From Cymbomonas tetramitiformis (Eukaryota > Chlorophyta > Pyramimonadophyceae > Pyramimonadales > Pyramimonadaceae), in assembly GCA_001247695.2 (NCBI GenBank), contig LGRX02013978.1, positions 1 through 22,735 of the forward strand: 22,735 nt of DNA. Direction: 5' to 3'. The position numbers and the translations under genes are program-made. Every line of letters starts with the position of its first letter. Positions within the stretch are counted from its first letter, which is position 1. Shown here piece after piece: positions 1 through 8,868 of the stretch. The notes below the pieces were generated by a model, which saw only the letters and a list, made by a program, of their open reading frames with translations, was not told where the DNA came from and made no database searches.

Positions 1-510
1 TTAAGGGTAGGGTGCACTTGGGTTTCGTTTTCGACCAAAAGATAAAAATATACATAACATTTTCCATATCTAATGACGACTATTTACAATTAACTTTGAT
101 TTGACTTTGGAAATTTATAGCGTCAAAATTTGCAACATGACCCCCGATTTTTATTGGCTAGGATCCATGAATGGTGAGTCATCTTTGTATAAAAAAAACC
201 TCGGGCGAAGTTAACATGTAGATTTTTGTCTAGAATTTTTGTAAAATCAAATAATGCAGATTTAGTATATGCAGCTGATAAACAATTTCTAGAAATAAAT
301 CTACATGTTAACTTTGCCCAAGGTTTTTTTTATATCAGCCGAACACGCCATTCTTGGATCCTAGCCAATAAAAATAGGGGGTCATGTTGCAAAATTTGAC
401 GCTATAAATTTATAAAGATGGCATGTTCACAATAGAATTTTAATTATTTTAAATATGGAAATTGTGATCAATATTTTTTAATGCTCGAGAACTGTGCACC
501 CTACCCTTAA
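1..510. mobile_element. TTAA-ended foldback (MITE-like) element
   Basis: The first 17 bases, TTAAGGGTAGGGTGCAC, recur as a perfect inverted copy at 494-510. Inside, a second long inverted pair runs from about 111-236 to about 293-411, so most of the element can fold on itself. No coding sequence lies within it. TTAA at both outer ends would fit the TTAA target duplications of the piggyBac and Kolobok superfamilies; the inner G-rich end resembles neither strongly, so the superfamily is inferred only. The left flank lies outside the window, so the duplication cannot be proved. Confidence 0.8.
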
Positions 511-1155
511 GTAAGTTTGTCAGTAAGTAAGGTAATTTGCTCTTGTCCTAAAACATGAACGGATAAGGAGCAGAGGTACCAGAAGCGAGAGGGGGAGTGT
601 TCAATCGAGTGTATATGAATATCATCAATCATGCATGATGCAAGCGAAGGGAGGAAGCGGGGAAGTGGGTGAGCTGCTCACGAGGCAAACACCAGGAGCA
701 GCATTTGAAGCCGCTGCTGCAGGTGGGGAAACCCGTGCTGATGGGGCTGCAACCAAAGCCCTCCCCCTCCACTCCCTTGCCACACAGTTCCGATATGGTG
801 TCCCGCAGGAACATTGATGCATGTGGTCAATGGTGATGTGGATGCACAAAAGGAAGTGCATGTCAAGTGAGGAAGAAAGGGAAGAGGTGCCTTTACTAGC
901 TGCTCTACAGACAGCGAAAACCACAATATGAACGAAGTTTAAAGCTCGACTCGTCCGCAAGGCTATGCGCGATGAGTGCTGTCTATGTAGTAAGCAATTT
1001 TGTATAACGCCATGCGGGTGGTGGTTACTATGTGAGTTGCAGCAGCTTCTTCTCGTCGCTGAGGCACACGTCGGCCACAACATCGCCCACTAATCTGAGG
1101 GATCGCAAATCGGCATCTCTGTTTCCGCTTAGGCGCTGTCGAACTTTGAAAATTC
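511..1155. other. Intergenic, no supported gene
   Basis: Both strands carry moderately long open frames here (for example 625-1083 minus), but none shows a recognisable domain and they overlap one another in different frames. An in-frame TGA at 1147-1149 separates this stretch from the ankyrin ORF. No promoter element could be identified with confidence. Confidence 0.5.
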
Positions 1156-1542
1156 ATGGTGGACAATCTCAAATTCTTTACAGCGGCGCAAGAGGGCGAC
1201 TTGCAGGTCGTGCGAGAGTTTCTCGAGCAAGGAGCTAACAGTAATGCAGTCAAGGATAATAGCTGTGGCGAGACGCTCCTATTTGTTGCTTCACAAAACG
1301 GTCACGTTGAGACTGTTCGGTTATTGCTGGACCGCGGTGCTGACGTTAATCGGGCAAGAGATGACCGCACGACTCCCCTGTGTATTGCAGCTTGCTTTGA
1401 TCGCTTGGAAGTCGCCCGGTTGTTGCTGGAGCGTGGCGCAGATGCGTCCATCGCACGGAACACCGGTGCTACACCATACTATCTCGCAGCAAGACGCCGT
1501 AAAGCTGAAATGGTTAAACTTCTTTCGAATACTAGTAACTGA
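1156..1542 (+). CDS. Small ankyrin-repeat protein
   Basis: The 128-residue frame is built almost entirely of ankyrin repeats. A first, less regular unit covers residues 4-32. Good repeats follow at about 38-67 (GETLLFVASQNGH then LLLDRGADVN) and 71-100 (RTTPLCIAAC then LLLERGADAS). A fourth begins at 104 (GATPYYLAARR). Ankyrin repeats are helix-turn-helix scaffolds for protein binding; no other domain, signal peptide or membrane segment is visible, so the partner is unknown. The ATG at 1156 is chosen because an in-frame TGA lies at 1147. The stop at 1540-1542 falls inside the array: the same frame continues with ankyrin-like residues to 1647, so this may be a truncated allele, a pseudogene or one exon of a larger gene. 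Ankyrin identity is firm; intactness is not. Confidence 0.75.
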   Translation: MVDNLKFFTAAQEGDLQVVREFLEQGANSNAVKDNSCGETLLFVASQNGHVETVRLLLDRGADVNRARDDRTTPLCIAACFDRLEVARLLLERGADASIARNTGATPYYLAARRRKAEMVKLLSNTSN

Positions 1543-1647
1543 TTCGAAAATGGAGCCAATCGGGCCAACGCTTACTCAAGGACACATGTCGCAGCAGTAG
1601 CCGGTTCTTGCATGCACCGAGTTGCAGTTAGCCTTCTGAAGAATTGA
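1543..1647 (+). pseudogene. Ankyrin-repeat continuation after in-frame stop
   Basis: Directly after the TGA at 1540-1542 the same frame runs 34 more codons to a TGA at 1645-1647. It contains NGANRANAYSRTHVAAVAG followed by VAVSLLKN, which matches the spacing of an ankyrin repeat (end of one helix pair, loop, next pair). This suggests the original reading frame was longer and was cut by a nonsense change. A recoded stop or an intron spanning it is possible but less simple. Confidence 0.5.
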
Positions 1648-2169
1648 GAGGAACTTACGGATGAAGTTCTCATCATTTCCCAAATTAACAAGTACTGTCT
1701 TGAAATAGTGCGAATACAGGCAGGAGCGCGATGCCTGGACAAAAGTTATCACTCAGCCGCCGATGCCGGCCCGACAGGGAGCCCTGGTCAAACCCAAGGT
1801 TCATCACATTCACCTTTACACCACTGTCCGTGTTCGTTACGATCCAAACGTACGTTTGAACTGCACCTGCAATGCAGAATTCTTCCTTGGGTGTTGCATC
1901 ACAAACAGAGTGCCATCCGCATCTTCCAGAGGCACGCCCCGAGGGAGGCTCCACAACTCCCTTTTGCAACTCGTTGAATCCCGCGACAGGTAGCTTCACG
2001 CAGTAGATGCATCCAAGTGAAGACCACCATACTACACCACATAAGCGACATACCCCAACACATCCTGCTGTGGTCGTGAGGCCTTGGCTTCCGAAGCGGG
2101 CGAGAAAGTCTTGCTTGTCGCACACCACCTCGCTCCTGGCAGCGGTCGCGCATTCTTGTGTTGAGTCAC
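1648..2169. other. Intergenic, no recognised gene
   Basis: A 165-codon open frame exists on the minus strand (2182-1685, GTG start) and shorter ones on the plus strand (1708-1977, 1763-1993). They contradict each other, and none has a recognisable motif, so no gene is called. Confidence 0.4.
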
Positions 2170-2402
2170 AAAGGTCGTGCACTGACTTGTTGAGCCTGCA
2201 CCTGCTTCACAGAGGTCGTGCGCCGACTTGTTGAGCCTGCATATTCACAGAGGTCGTGCGCTCACTTGTTGCGAGCCTCTACCTGCTTCATAGAGGTCGT
2301 GTGCTGACTGAGTGAGCCCAAACCCGATTCATGGAGGTCGTGCGCAGACGACTTGTTGAGCTTGTACTTGCTCAAGAGAGGTTGTGTGCTGACTTGTTGA
2401 TC
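2170..2402. repeat. Six-unit ~41-bp minisatellite
   Basis: Six imperfect units of about 38-45 bp each begin near the sequence AGAGGTCGTGCGC and continue with a variant of GACTTGTTGAGCCTGC. Units start near 2170, 2211, 2249, 2292, 2333 and 2377. Unit length varies, so any coding reading would shift frame between units; this looks like a non-coding minisatellite. Confidence 0.8.
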
Positions 2403-2753
2403 GCCATGAGCCACAGATGTTTCCTAGGGGCTAGGAAACTTGTTGGGTCGTTCGTATGACACGACCCGATAAGTAAACGTGACACGATGTAGTTGGGGTT
2501 TATGCCTTTTATCCCGACTTAAGTTGACAAATATTCCAACTTAGAAAACCACATCACAAGATGTTTTCAGTCTCGCATGAAAAGGGCGCCGCCTTCGATA
2601 CAGAGTATCCCCGCTAGATTCCTCCGCACGCACGAAATGATGAAACCAAACCGATAAAACAGCAAGCCGGATGTGAAACGAATTGAAAATGCACAAGGAC
2701 ACAATCTTGACGGGGAAACATAAATTTTCACTTGTGGTGTAGTGGGTAAAAGA
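2403..2753. other. Non-coding stretch with two short hairpins
   Basis: A perfect hairpin sits at 2419-2439 (arms GTTTCCTAG and CTAGGAAAC, loop GGG). A second inverted pair, GGGTCGT and ACGACCC, lies at about 2445-2467. No ORF has a recognisable product. These may be the tips of an unrecognised mobile element. Confidence 0.4.
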
Positions 2754-2831
2754 GCCGACATAGGTAGATCGAACCACCGACCTCTCGATAGCATGCGGAG
2801 CGCTCTTTCAACTGAGCTACGGTAACCCGGC
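2754..2831 (-). tRNA. Degenerate tRNA-like sequence (pseudo-tRNA or SINE head)
   Basis: On the minus strand an A-box-like TAGCTCAGTTGAAAG includes a perfect 4-bp D stem (GCTC/GAGC), and a B-box-like GGTTCGATC follows about 44 bases later. The T arm can pair GGTGG with CTACC, but around a 6-base loop instead of 7. The ends GCCG and CGGC pair, but the spacing to the D arm is too long for a normal acceptor stem. The anticodon stem has a mismatch; if the loop is CATGCTA the anticodon would be TGC. Internal RNA polymerase III boxes with an imperfect cloverleaf fit a tRNA pseudogene or the head of a tRNA-derived SINE better than a working tRNA. Confidence 0.45.
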
Positions 2832-2959
2832 TTTGATGGTTGACGTTGGTAGAAGTGGTCGGGCTGGTTTGGTGTGAGTGGCGGAGACAGATTTCCCGAC
2901 AAGCCTGGGTGCTCCGGCCGACTTCTTTTCACACCGACCGACGCAAACATAGATCCTAC

Positions 2960-3011
2960 AGTAATCACTCAGTAATAATAAAACCCGCCAATAAGAAAGT
3001 AACCAGCTTTC
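2960..3011. repeat. Partial copy of the short TIR element at 4941
   Basis: These ~52 bases (starting AGTAATCACTCAGTAATAA) are nearly identical to the first 52 bases of the element at 4941-5109. As there, they are preceded by TAC (2957-2959). After 3011 the two diverge and a long G run begins. This is a truncated or recombined family member. Confidence 0.65.
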
Positions 3012-3314
3012 CGGGGGGGGGTACCCAGGTTGGTGAATATTATTGGCTGGTTTTTTAAAGCTATGAAATCGTTAGGGCGAGATAAGAAATATAGGCGCTG
3101 GCGCCGTATTTCTTATTCGTGGTGCGCCCACTGGGCCGCAGGCGGATTTTTTTTTGAAAATGTCGCATTTTCGCACGGGTTTAACACCGAAATTTGAAAA
3201 TTGTTGGCTTTTGAAACAAAATGACCCACTCTTCTTAGCGATTTTCATAGGACGTTGGCGCTGGCGGGCGGGGGCAACATCCCTAGGACGTAATAATGTC
3301 GCCTTGAACCAATA
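3012..3314. other. Non-coding stretch with a strong hairpin
   Basis: A G run at about 3013-3021 is followed by a two-part hairpin at 3082-3116: outer arms ATAAGAAATA and TATTTCTTAT, inner arms GGCGC and GCGCC with a TG loop. An inverted partner of the 2960 repeat (TTATTGGCTGG) lies near 3040. No supported gene. Confidence 0.4.
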
Positions 3315-3507
3315 TGATGGAAGGACTGATATATATATATATATCATATCATATATTAGTCAAGCCAAACAGCGGAAACAGTCGGACGCTGCAGAAACGA
3401 AGGCTAAGATGAGATAATAAAATACTGTGTGTGTTTTATTATCGGAGGGAATCGGGTGACTGCTGACGTGGCACCTCAAGGCGAGGGGTGACAGAAGAGG
3501 CTGCTCT
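3315..3507. repeat. ~190-bp direct repeat, copy 1
   Basis: This begins TGATGGAAGGACTGATAT, followed by a TA microsatellite, and ends near GAAGAGGCTGCTCT. It is nearly identical to 4738-4923 in the same orientation; the copies differ in TA-run length and in a short segment after GGAGGGAA. Each contains a perfect 10-bp hairpin (GATAATAAAA / TTTTATTATC). The TG start is LTR-like, but no CA end, primer-binding site or target duplication is convincing, so LTR status is unproven. Confidence 0.75.
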
Positions 3508-4737
3508 ACCCAACCTTATGGGGGGGGTGAGTCAGTCTCCCCGTGACACCACCTCATCCCGAAGGTATGAGGTGCCACAGCAGGATCCTAAGTCACAAAC
3601 ACGGAAACCCTAATTGCACACGTCACAAGAATCAAGGGGTCTTTTCCGACCCAGCTTGTACGGCATCCGCCCGCGCTAATCTTGTGTTGTGCTCTAGGGG
3701 CTTACGCCCATGCATGTGCCGTGGGGATTAGCTACTCCCACGGGGTAGGCTGCTAAAATTACTGAGCAGGCTAAAGTGTTGGCGGCGGTGTCCTTGATGT
3801 GGATAAAGGTCGAGCGCTGCCAAAATGCGAAGTGGTCACCCCACCCCTGTGCGAGGCCAAAGCCGAAAGTGGCCCGGCACCACCGCACGAATCGCGTCGG
3901 TGTAGGGAGGTGGTTGGGGTTCGAAAATGCGGAGAGTGCCTCGGGTCGAGAAGCTGCATTCACTAAAAGCGAAGATGGAAAGGTTGAGGTGGGTGTGGGA
4001 GGTGGTCACAACACCACCACACACCACCAGATGGCAACCAAAGGTTGCGCCAAATGAAATCGGAGAATGCGGAGAGGCGAGTTTGTAGGAGTCAAAGTCC
4101 TTGTTGTCGTTCAAGTCGAAAATGCCGGAGTCGGATTTGGTGCCTCGTGCACAAGCACCATCAGGCACCACTAGGTCGTGACCAGTGGTAAATTGTCGTT
4201 GTCGAAGCAGGTGAAGCGTTGATCTCAGCGCGCACATGCGCGCATGCTGGCGCAAAGAAGCTATTCAGCCGCGGCTGTAAAATCCGTAAGGTCAAAGTTT
4301 GGGTTTGCGTTGAAAAACGTAAAATCTCGTAAAATCAACCAAATCAGACGACGAAAAGGTCAAATTGTAGTAGAATTTCGCGGGGAAAACGTCGGTGCAG
4401 TCAAAATAGGCGTCAGATAAGCCACTTTTGCTGCAGATCAGGTGCTGTCGTCCAGAGGTTGAAGAACACAAAGGAATTGTCGGTTTAGTTGAATTGTGAC
4501 GCACGTAAAGTGCGTGAAGTGTCGGTATATGTCGGGAAGTGTCGGTATAAAAATGTCGGGGGTGACCGATGCGAAAACAAGCCGGCCGTTGTCGGTAAGT
4601 GTCGGTATAAAAATGTCGGCGGTAGTGTCGGTAAAACGAAAATGTTGGAAATAGATTCGCCGGGCGCGAAGCGATCTGGTCAACGAATCAACGAGGCAAA
4701 GAATAAGCGTGTAAAGGTCCCATAACCTGATGGAAGG
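3508..4737. other. 1.2-kb spacer between the paired direct repeats
   Basis: Open frames on both strands overlap (3776-4057 plus, 3836-4255 minus, 4438-4758 minus) with no recognisable domain. A G run at 3521-3527 is followed by an 8-bp hairpin (CACCTCAT / ATGAGGTG, 3550-3574). If the flanking repeats were LTRs this would be the body of a short non-autonomous element; nothing coding in it supports that. Confidence 0.4.
4521..4640. repeat. GTCGGTA-rich short repeats, 60-bp period
   Basis: An identical 23-base word, containing GTGTCGGTATAAAAATG, occurs at 4537-4559 and 4597-4619, exactly 60 bases apart. Further GTCGGTA fragments lie on both sides. Confidence 0.7.
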
Positions 4738-4923
4738 ACTGATATATATATATATCATATATTAGTCAAGCCAAACAGCGGAAACAGTCGGACGCTGCAG
4801 AAACGAAGGCTAAGATGAGATAATAAAATACTGTATGTGTTTTATTATCGGAGGGAACTGCAAGATGTATGGTGACTGCTGACGTGGCACCTCAAGGCGA
4901 GGGGTGACAGAAGAGGCTGCTCT
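4738..4923. repeat. ~190-bp direct repeat, copy 2
   Basis: This is the second copy of the 3315-3507 repeat in the same orientation, with a shorter TA run and a local difference (ACTGCAAGATGTAT in place of ATCGGG). It abuts the 295-bp block beginning at 4924. Confidence 0.75.
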
Positions 4924-5390
4924 TGTCAAGGTTGATATACAGTAATCACTCAGTAATAAGAAAACCCGCCAATAAGAAAGTAGCCAGCTTTTTTGATTTC
5001 TTCACAATATTTAACACATAACACTACATATTTAAGATCTCTCGATATAAATTAGAAAGTTGCTAGGCTGACCTAAAATTCCTGTTTTCTTAAAATCGAG
5101 TGTTTACCGTACAACCTTTCAGACTATGCGGCTGCTATTGAACTGTAGCAACGCGCATCAATATTTGGTGGGTATGAGTGCAGTCTCTGGTGTCCAGAAT
5201 CATCTGCTTGAGCACAATGCTCCTCATATACCTCAATGTCCTCACGCTTCATAAGCGTTACCACCATCGGGTTGTGAACCCGAGAACATTGGATAAACTA
5301 ACAGTATCGGCTGGTCGAATTAGCCTGTTGATACCCGCATGTTGTTCAATTCATGCTTGAAGCGAAGACGCGTCCTCTCAGAACAGTTTG
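4924..5390 (+). repeat. 295-bp dispersed repeat copy 1 (interrupted), possible copia pol remnant
   Basis: Segments 4924-4940 and 5113-5390 together equal the 295-base block 19019-19313, with about seven substitutions and no length change outside the insertion. Translated forward in pieces, it has residues reminiscent of the C-terminal RNase H of Ty1/copia: SDYAAAIE near the start, then RYHHRV and GELTV-like residues and VQFMLEAK. These lie in different frames and are broken by stops. The copia assignment is therefore weak; the repeat relationship is certain. Confidence 0.75.
4941..5109. mobile_element. Short TIR element (MITE) with TAC target duplication
   Basis: Comparison with the uninterrupted copy at 19019-19313 shows about 172 extra bases here. 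The insert begins AGTAATCACTCAGTAATAAG. Its other end, reverse-complemented, begins GGTAAACACTCGATTTTAAG, giving imperfect terminal inverted repeats of about 28 bp (roughly 20 of 28 matching). TAC occurs just before (4938-4940) and just after (5110-5112), a 3-bp target duplication. The superfamily is uncertain. Another family member starts at 2960, also after TAC. Confidence 0.75.
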
Positions 5391-6360
5391 TTCTTCAAGA
5401 ACTTGTCTTGCTTCATCATCGAGATACCGTACTCGGCCTCTCGATGACAGATGTCACTCATGGTGAGTGGATGACATATATTATGACTGTACATGTCATA
5501 GTCGACCATACTGACAATACTCGACGACTGTATGTCATTATAACATATGACATGACATGACATGGTATGACATGTATGACAGGTATGACAGGTATGACAC
5601 ATGTGTCATCGGTCATATCCTTGACAGATCTCCCCTCTTAGAAGAGTTGTGACCTCACAATATAGGGTGCATACCTTTGTATATGTCTTTGATGTCTTTG
5701 TTGTTGAGCTGGTACCGGTCTTCTTACACCGATGAGGCGTCCCTCAAGGTGTTTTTAGGATATTGGGGGGAACTGAGTCCACTTTAAACCCTCACCTTAG
5801 GCATTTAGCCTTACAGTTCTTAGGATGTTGCCCCCATGAATTGCGTATCGTATTTCAGAGTGACGTTTCAAGGTATCTTCCGAGGTTTACGTTACGGATA
5901 GATATTGCGCTGCCGTTCGTATCGTATTTCAGAGTGAATTAAAAACGAATATGTTTTTACGGCTTTATATAATGCATCCACCTCTTCCTCCCTTCAGAGA
6001 GCTTACTCCCCCGAAGTTCACAGGAATACTATGGAGGGTCCCTTTTGGGGGCTTGGTTTAATGCAAACGGAGTGGGCCCTGCTTAACGAGATATCGGAGG
6101 GTCTCTATGAGTCCACTTTAAATCCTCACCCGATCTGCCCCAGTTCTCCTTTTATTTTTCGGTCCGGTACGCGCGCTCTGACGAACATTTCATAGATTGG
6201 ATTCGACAACGTACTAATGTGAAATTCGTTTAGTTATGTATGTCAATCATAACTCAGGATCACAACTCCGTCCACCTCAGTATCCGGTAGCTGCGGTTTA
6301 CTGGCCATAAGATCCGAATGACAAACCACGGTCTGGCAAAGGTAGCATAGCAGTTTTTAT
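5391..6360. other. Non-coding stretch with short repeats
   Basis: A TATGACA/TGACA tandem tract lies at about 5546-5600. The 20-base word CGTATCGTATTTCAGAGTGA occurs at 5844-5863 and again at 5918-5937. GAGTCCACTTTAAA, followed by a CCTCACC-like tail, occurs at 5775 and again at 6109. No ORF with a recognisable product is present. The short repeats suggest remnants of one or more LTR elements. Confidence 0.45.
5546..5600. repeat. TGACA / TATGACAGG microsatellite
   Basis: The tract starts as repeated TGACA units and changes to repeated GTATGACAG units. It ends in a small palindrome around ACATGTGT. Confidence 0.75.
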
Positions 6361-8149
6361 TTATCCACAGATATGGTACCCGCATGTACGCGTATCAGTG
6401 CAAGGGTATGATTTGGTACAAGGCTCACTACACCTCAGCAAGGAAGGATCAATTCCCGCTCCTGTCAAGCCGTAGGCGGACACGTCGATGCCGCCCACCG
6501 CTCCCGCACAAAGCACCGCGGGCGGCCCGTACGCGGCTGCCGCACGTGCGAAGGACTCCGCTCCATCATCTGCTGCCTGCTGGAATAACGCGCACATGGC
6601 GAGTGCGTGCACCCCCTCTGCGTCCTCCTCGCTCGTCGAATCGAAGATATCTTCCTGGGATTGGCCGGCCCGGGGCCGTGTCACGGAGGCCCGGGCCGAA
6701 GGCGGGCCGAAGGAAAAGTTGCGGATGGGCCGAGTCGCATTGAGGGAAAATCGATAAATTTCCAAAATTTTATCGATTTTTGACAAATTGTCATACTTAA
6801 AATTAAAATTTTGCGCCTGCGGCGGGCAATTTTGGGTTCGGGCCGAGACGTGCCGAAATGTGGCCGAAGTAAATTCCCAATGCGGGCCGAGTCACCTCCG
6901 CGGAAAGATATCTACCCTGTCGTCGATGGGAACACACAACGCTGCAGCAGAGGTGGGCGGGTGTTGGCGCCCGCCCAACGGGCAGTCGCGGTAAAAGTGA
7001 TAGCCCTCACCTTTGCCCGCCTTCTTACACCTACCGCAGAACGGCTTCGCCCGTTGATCGTCGCGGTCGAATCCCACCGGTGGGGCCTTGTGGGTCCCCA
7101 CGCGGAATCCTCGCGGCTGCTGTCCGCGCTGCTGCTGCTGCTGCCGCTGCTGCACCCGCTCCCGCTGTTGACGCACAACCGGAGCGGCCTCAGCGTGTTG
7201 CCGCCGCACGAGCTCCTTGAGCTCCGTGATCTTTTGAAGAAGGGCGTCGTACTCGCTGCTGGAAAGGTGCGCGGAGATGCCGTCCGCGCCAGAAGCCGCC
7301 TTCCCCCCGCCCGTCTGTGCCCAAGCCTGGTAAATTTCCACAACCATGGAGCGGAGCGAAACCAGTGACACCTGAGTCAAGTCAGCGGCCATGGGATAGC
7401 GGACCTTCACGCTTCACCGCAGCGTAGAACACGGGGTCGAGTCGGGTGTAGAGGGATAACTCCCTCGTGGCCTCGGTCGGCGTCCAGTCGGAAGCTCGGT
7501 TATGCCGCACCAAACGTTGCTCCTTAGCAAAGACCGGCTGCGGGTCAACGTTTGCGGGATAACGCAACGCGGCGTGCTCCTCCTGCTGGGACTCCCGTAG
7601 TGCCACCGGCACACAGCCCTTGATAACGTCGATGAGAGCTCGCCGTCCATCTCGGTCAGTCGAAGAATCGGTACCAGTCAGCCAGACGAACGCGTTGTTG
7701 TGCTTCTCAATCACCAGGGCAAGAACGTCGTAGAGAAGCCCATTCACCCTGTTGACCACGGGTGCCGGAGGGTCGTCGAGGTCAAAGGCACGTAGCTCCA
7801 GACCAGCCGACTGAAACTCCGTACGCAGCTGCACCACCAGGTCGGACAGAAGGCCAGCGTCGTCCGTACCGCGAAAATGATGCTTCTTGTCGCCAAGAAT
7901 ATCCTCACGGATACTCTTGGCCCAAGCTCGATGCAGTCGCGTTTTGTAGATCTCGTCGACGAGCTTGGACTGCTCCTGCAGGTAACGTCTGACGGCCACG
8001 TCCGCGTCTTCGTTCGATGCAGGGTTGGGGGTAGGAACGGAAGGCGTAGCTGCCGTCGGCGTGTTCCGTACCCCGTCGATCAACCTCAGAGAGGCGTCGA
8101 TGTCGCTGTCCCTCGTGAGGGATTTCTTGGATCTCGTTATGATTCCCAT
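6361..8149 (-). pseudogene. LTR-retrotransposon gag, frameshifted and interrupted
   Basis: Reading right to left, a frame starting MGIITRSKKS (ATG at 8149) runs to 7382. The open frame extends to an ATG at 8395, but the 8149 ATG looks more like a gag start. The neighbouring frame takes over at about 7405-7410. It ends in a coiled-coil/Gln-rich stretch and a zinc knuckle, CGRCKKAGKGEGYHFYRDC (C-x2-C-x9-H-x4-C, longer than the usual C-x2-C-x4-H-x4-C). A stop at 6892 is created by an insertion (6653-6904); on its other side the original frame resumes as FDSTSEEDAEG and fades out by about 6445. The zinc knuckle and position indicate Gag, the nucleic-acid-binding particle protein. No protease or reverse transcriptase follows, so pol is lost. 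A GTATCAG word at 8444-8457 (minus) is a weak primer-binding-site candidate. Copia versus gypsy is undecided. Confidence 0.7.
6653..6904. mobile_element. 252-bp insertion in gag with 9-bp target duplication
   Basis: AAGATATCT occurs on both sides, at 6644-6652 and 6905-6913. Removing the insert plus one copy restores a continuous gag frame across the site. The insert has GGGCCGA-rich ends, and both outer ends read TCC inward, but no strong long terminal repeat is visible. Near its centre is a perfect 12-bp inverted pair, AAAATCGATAAA at 6747-6758 and its complement at 6769-6780. A 9-bp duplication is typical of Mutator-like elements, so a small non-autonomous MULE is the best guess; hAT (8 bp) is an alternative. 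Confidence 0.7.
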
Positions 8150-8677
8150 CTCTAGATAAGCCTGAGGGGAGGCGGTACGCTGCAGCACGTTTGGGTAGGG
8201 TCGCGGAGAAAATGCGACGTCACAGATACGGAACGAGCGGTCGAGCCATGCGAGCGAGGGGCAAAGGAAGATGTCGTCGAAGTCAAAGGTGCCAAGGTCA
8301 CCAGCCCAAAACACGGTAGCAGGCGGGATCAGAGCGTGCAGGAAACCGTGAATGGACATTGAGACGACGAAACCCGATCCAAGCCGGTACCCCATAGCTG
8401 CGGCTCAAAGTCGCTCACCGCAAGCTGCTCATCTCATAACTTTCGCTGATACCCAAACGCGCAAACGCGCACCACCTCTCCGAGCGGCCGTTTAGCCAAT
8501 CATGGCCATACTAGCAAGTGGAATAAAGCGTGGATGGGGCCACGACCTACCGGAATATCCTAGTTCACTAGATATCAGAGGGTCCCGAACTGTGTGGATA
8601 AACTCTCTCAAGATAAATAAACCCTAAGCTAGAAATACCCGGAACGGTCTCGCAACGGTCTCGGAAACTAGCCTACC

Positions 8678-8868
8678 TGTGACACAGCGTGTGTCACAGC
8701 ACGAACCTATAGATCAGTCAGCAGTCCAGTGTTGGTCCTAGGGGTCTGTCATAGGGGCCTGCACCGGGACTCCCAGTCAGGGCTTCCAGCATAGTGGCAT
8801 TTTAGGGTGTGTAGGGTTATTGTGACCCTCATCACCTATAGTGACCTCAGGGTGTTACATGGTATCAG
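8678..8868 (+). repeat. LTR-like segment followed by tRNA-Met-type primer-binding site
   Basis: The segment 8678-8859 begins TGTGACAC and ends GTGTTACA, an imperfect terminal inversion typical of LTR ends. TGGTATCAG follows at once (8860-8868), matching the initiator-Met primer-binding site used by many retrotransposons. The start lies in a perfect palindrome, 8677-8699 (10-bp arms, GCG loop). On the minus strand the same palindrome could equally be the outer tip of the LTR upstream of the gag at 8149. No internal coding sequence follows on the plus strand, so this is a remnant. Confidence 0.5.

Noticed and set aside
625..1083. 152-codon minus-strand frame
   Set aside because: No domain is visible, and frames of similar length overlap it; composition alone can explain it.
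1685..2182. 165-codon minus-strand frame
   Set aside because: It starts with GTG, has no recognisable motif, overlaps competing plus-strand frames and enters the minisatellite at its 5' end.
2170..2402. CRISPR-like array
   Set aside because: Units are imperfect, directly adjacent and without unique spacers, and the window is eukaryotic; it is a minisatellite.
3836..4255. 139-codon minus-strand frame between the direct repeats
   Set aside because: No recognisable motif, and it overlaps plus-strand and other minus-strand frames; not enough to call a gene.
3315..4923. A complete short LTR retrotransposon bounded by the ~190-bp repeats
   Set aside because: The repeats are clear, but there is no CA end, no primer-binding site after the left copy, no convincing polypurine tract before the right copy and no target duplication.
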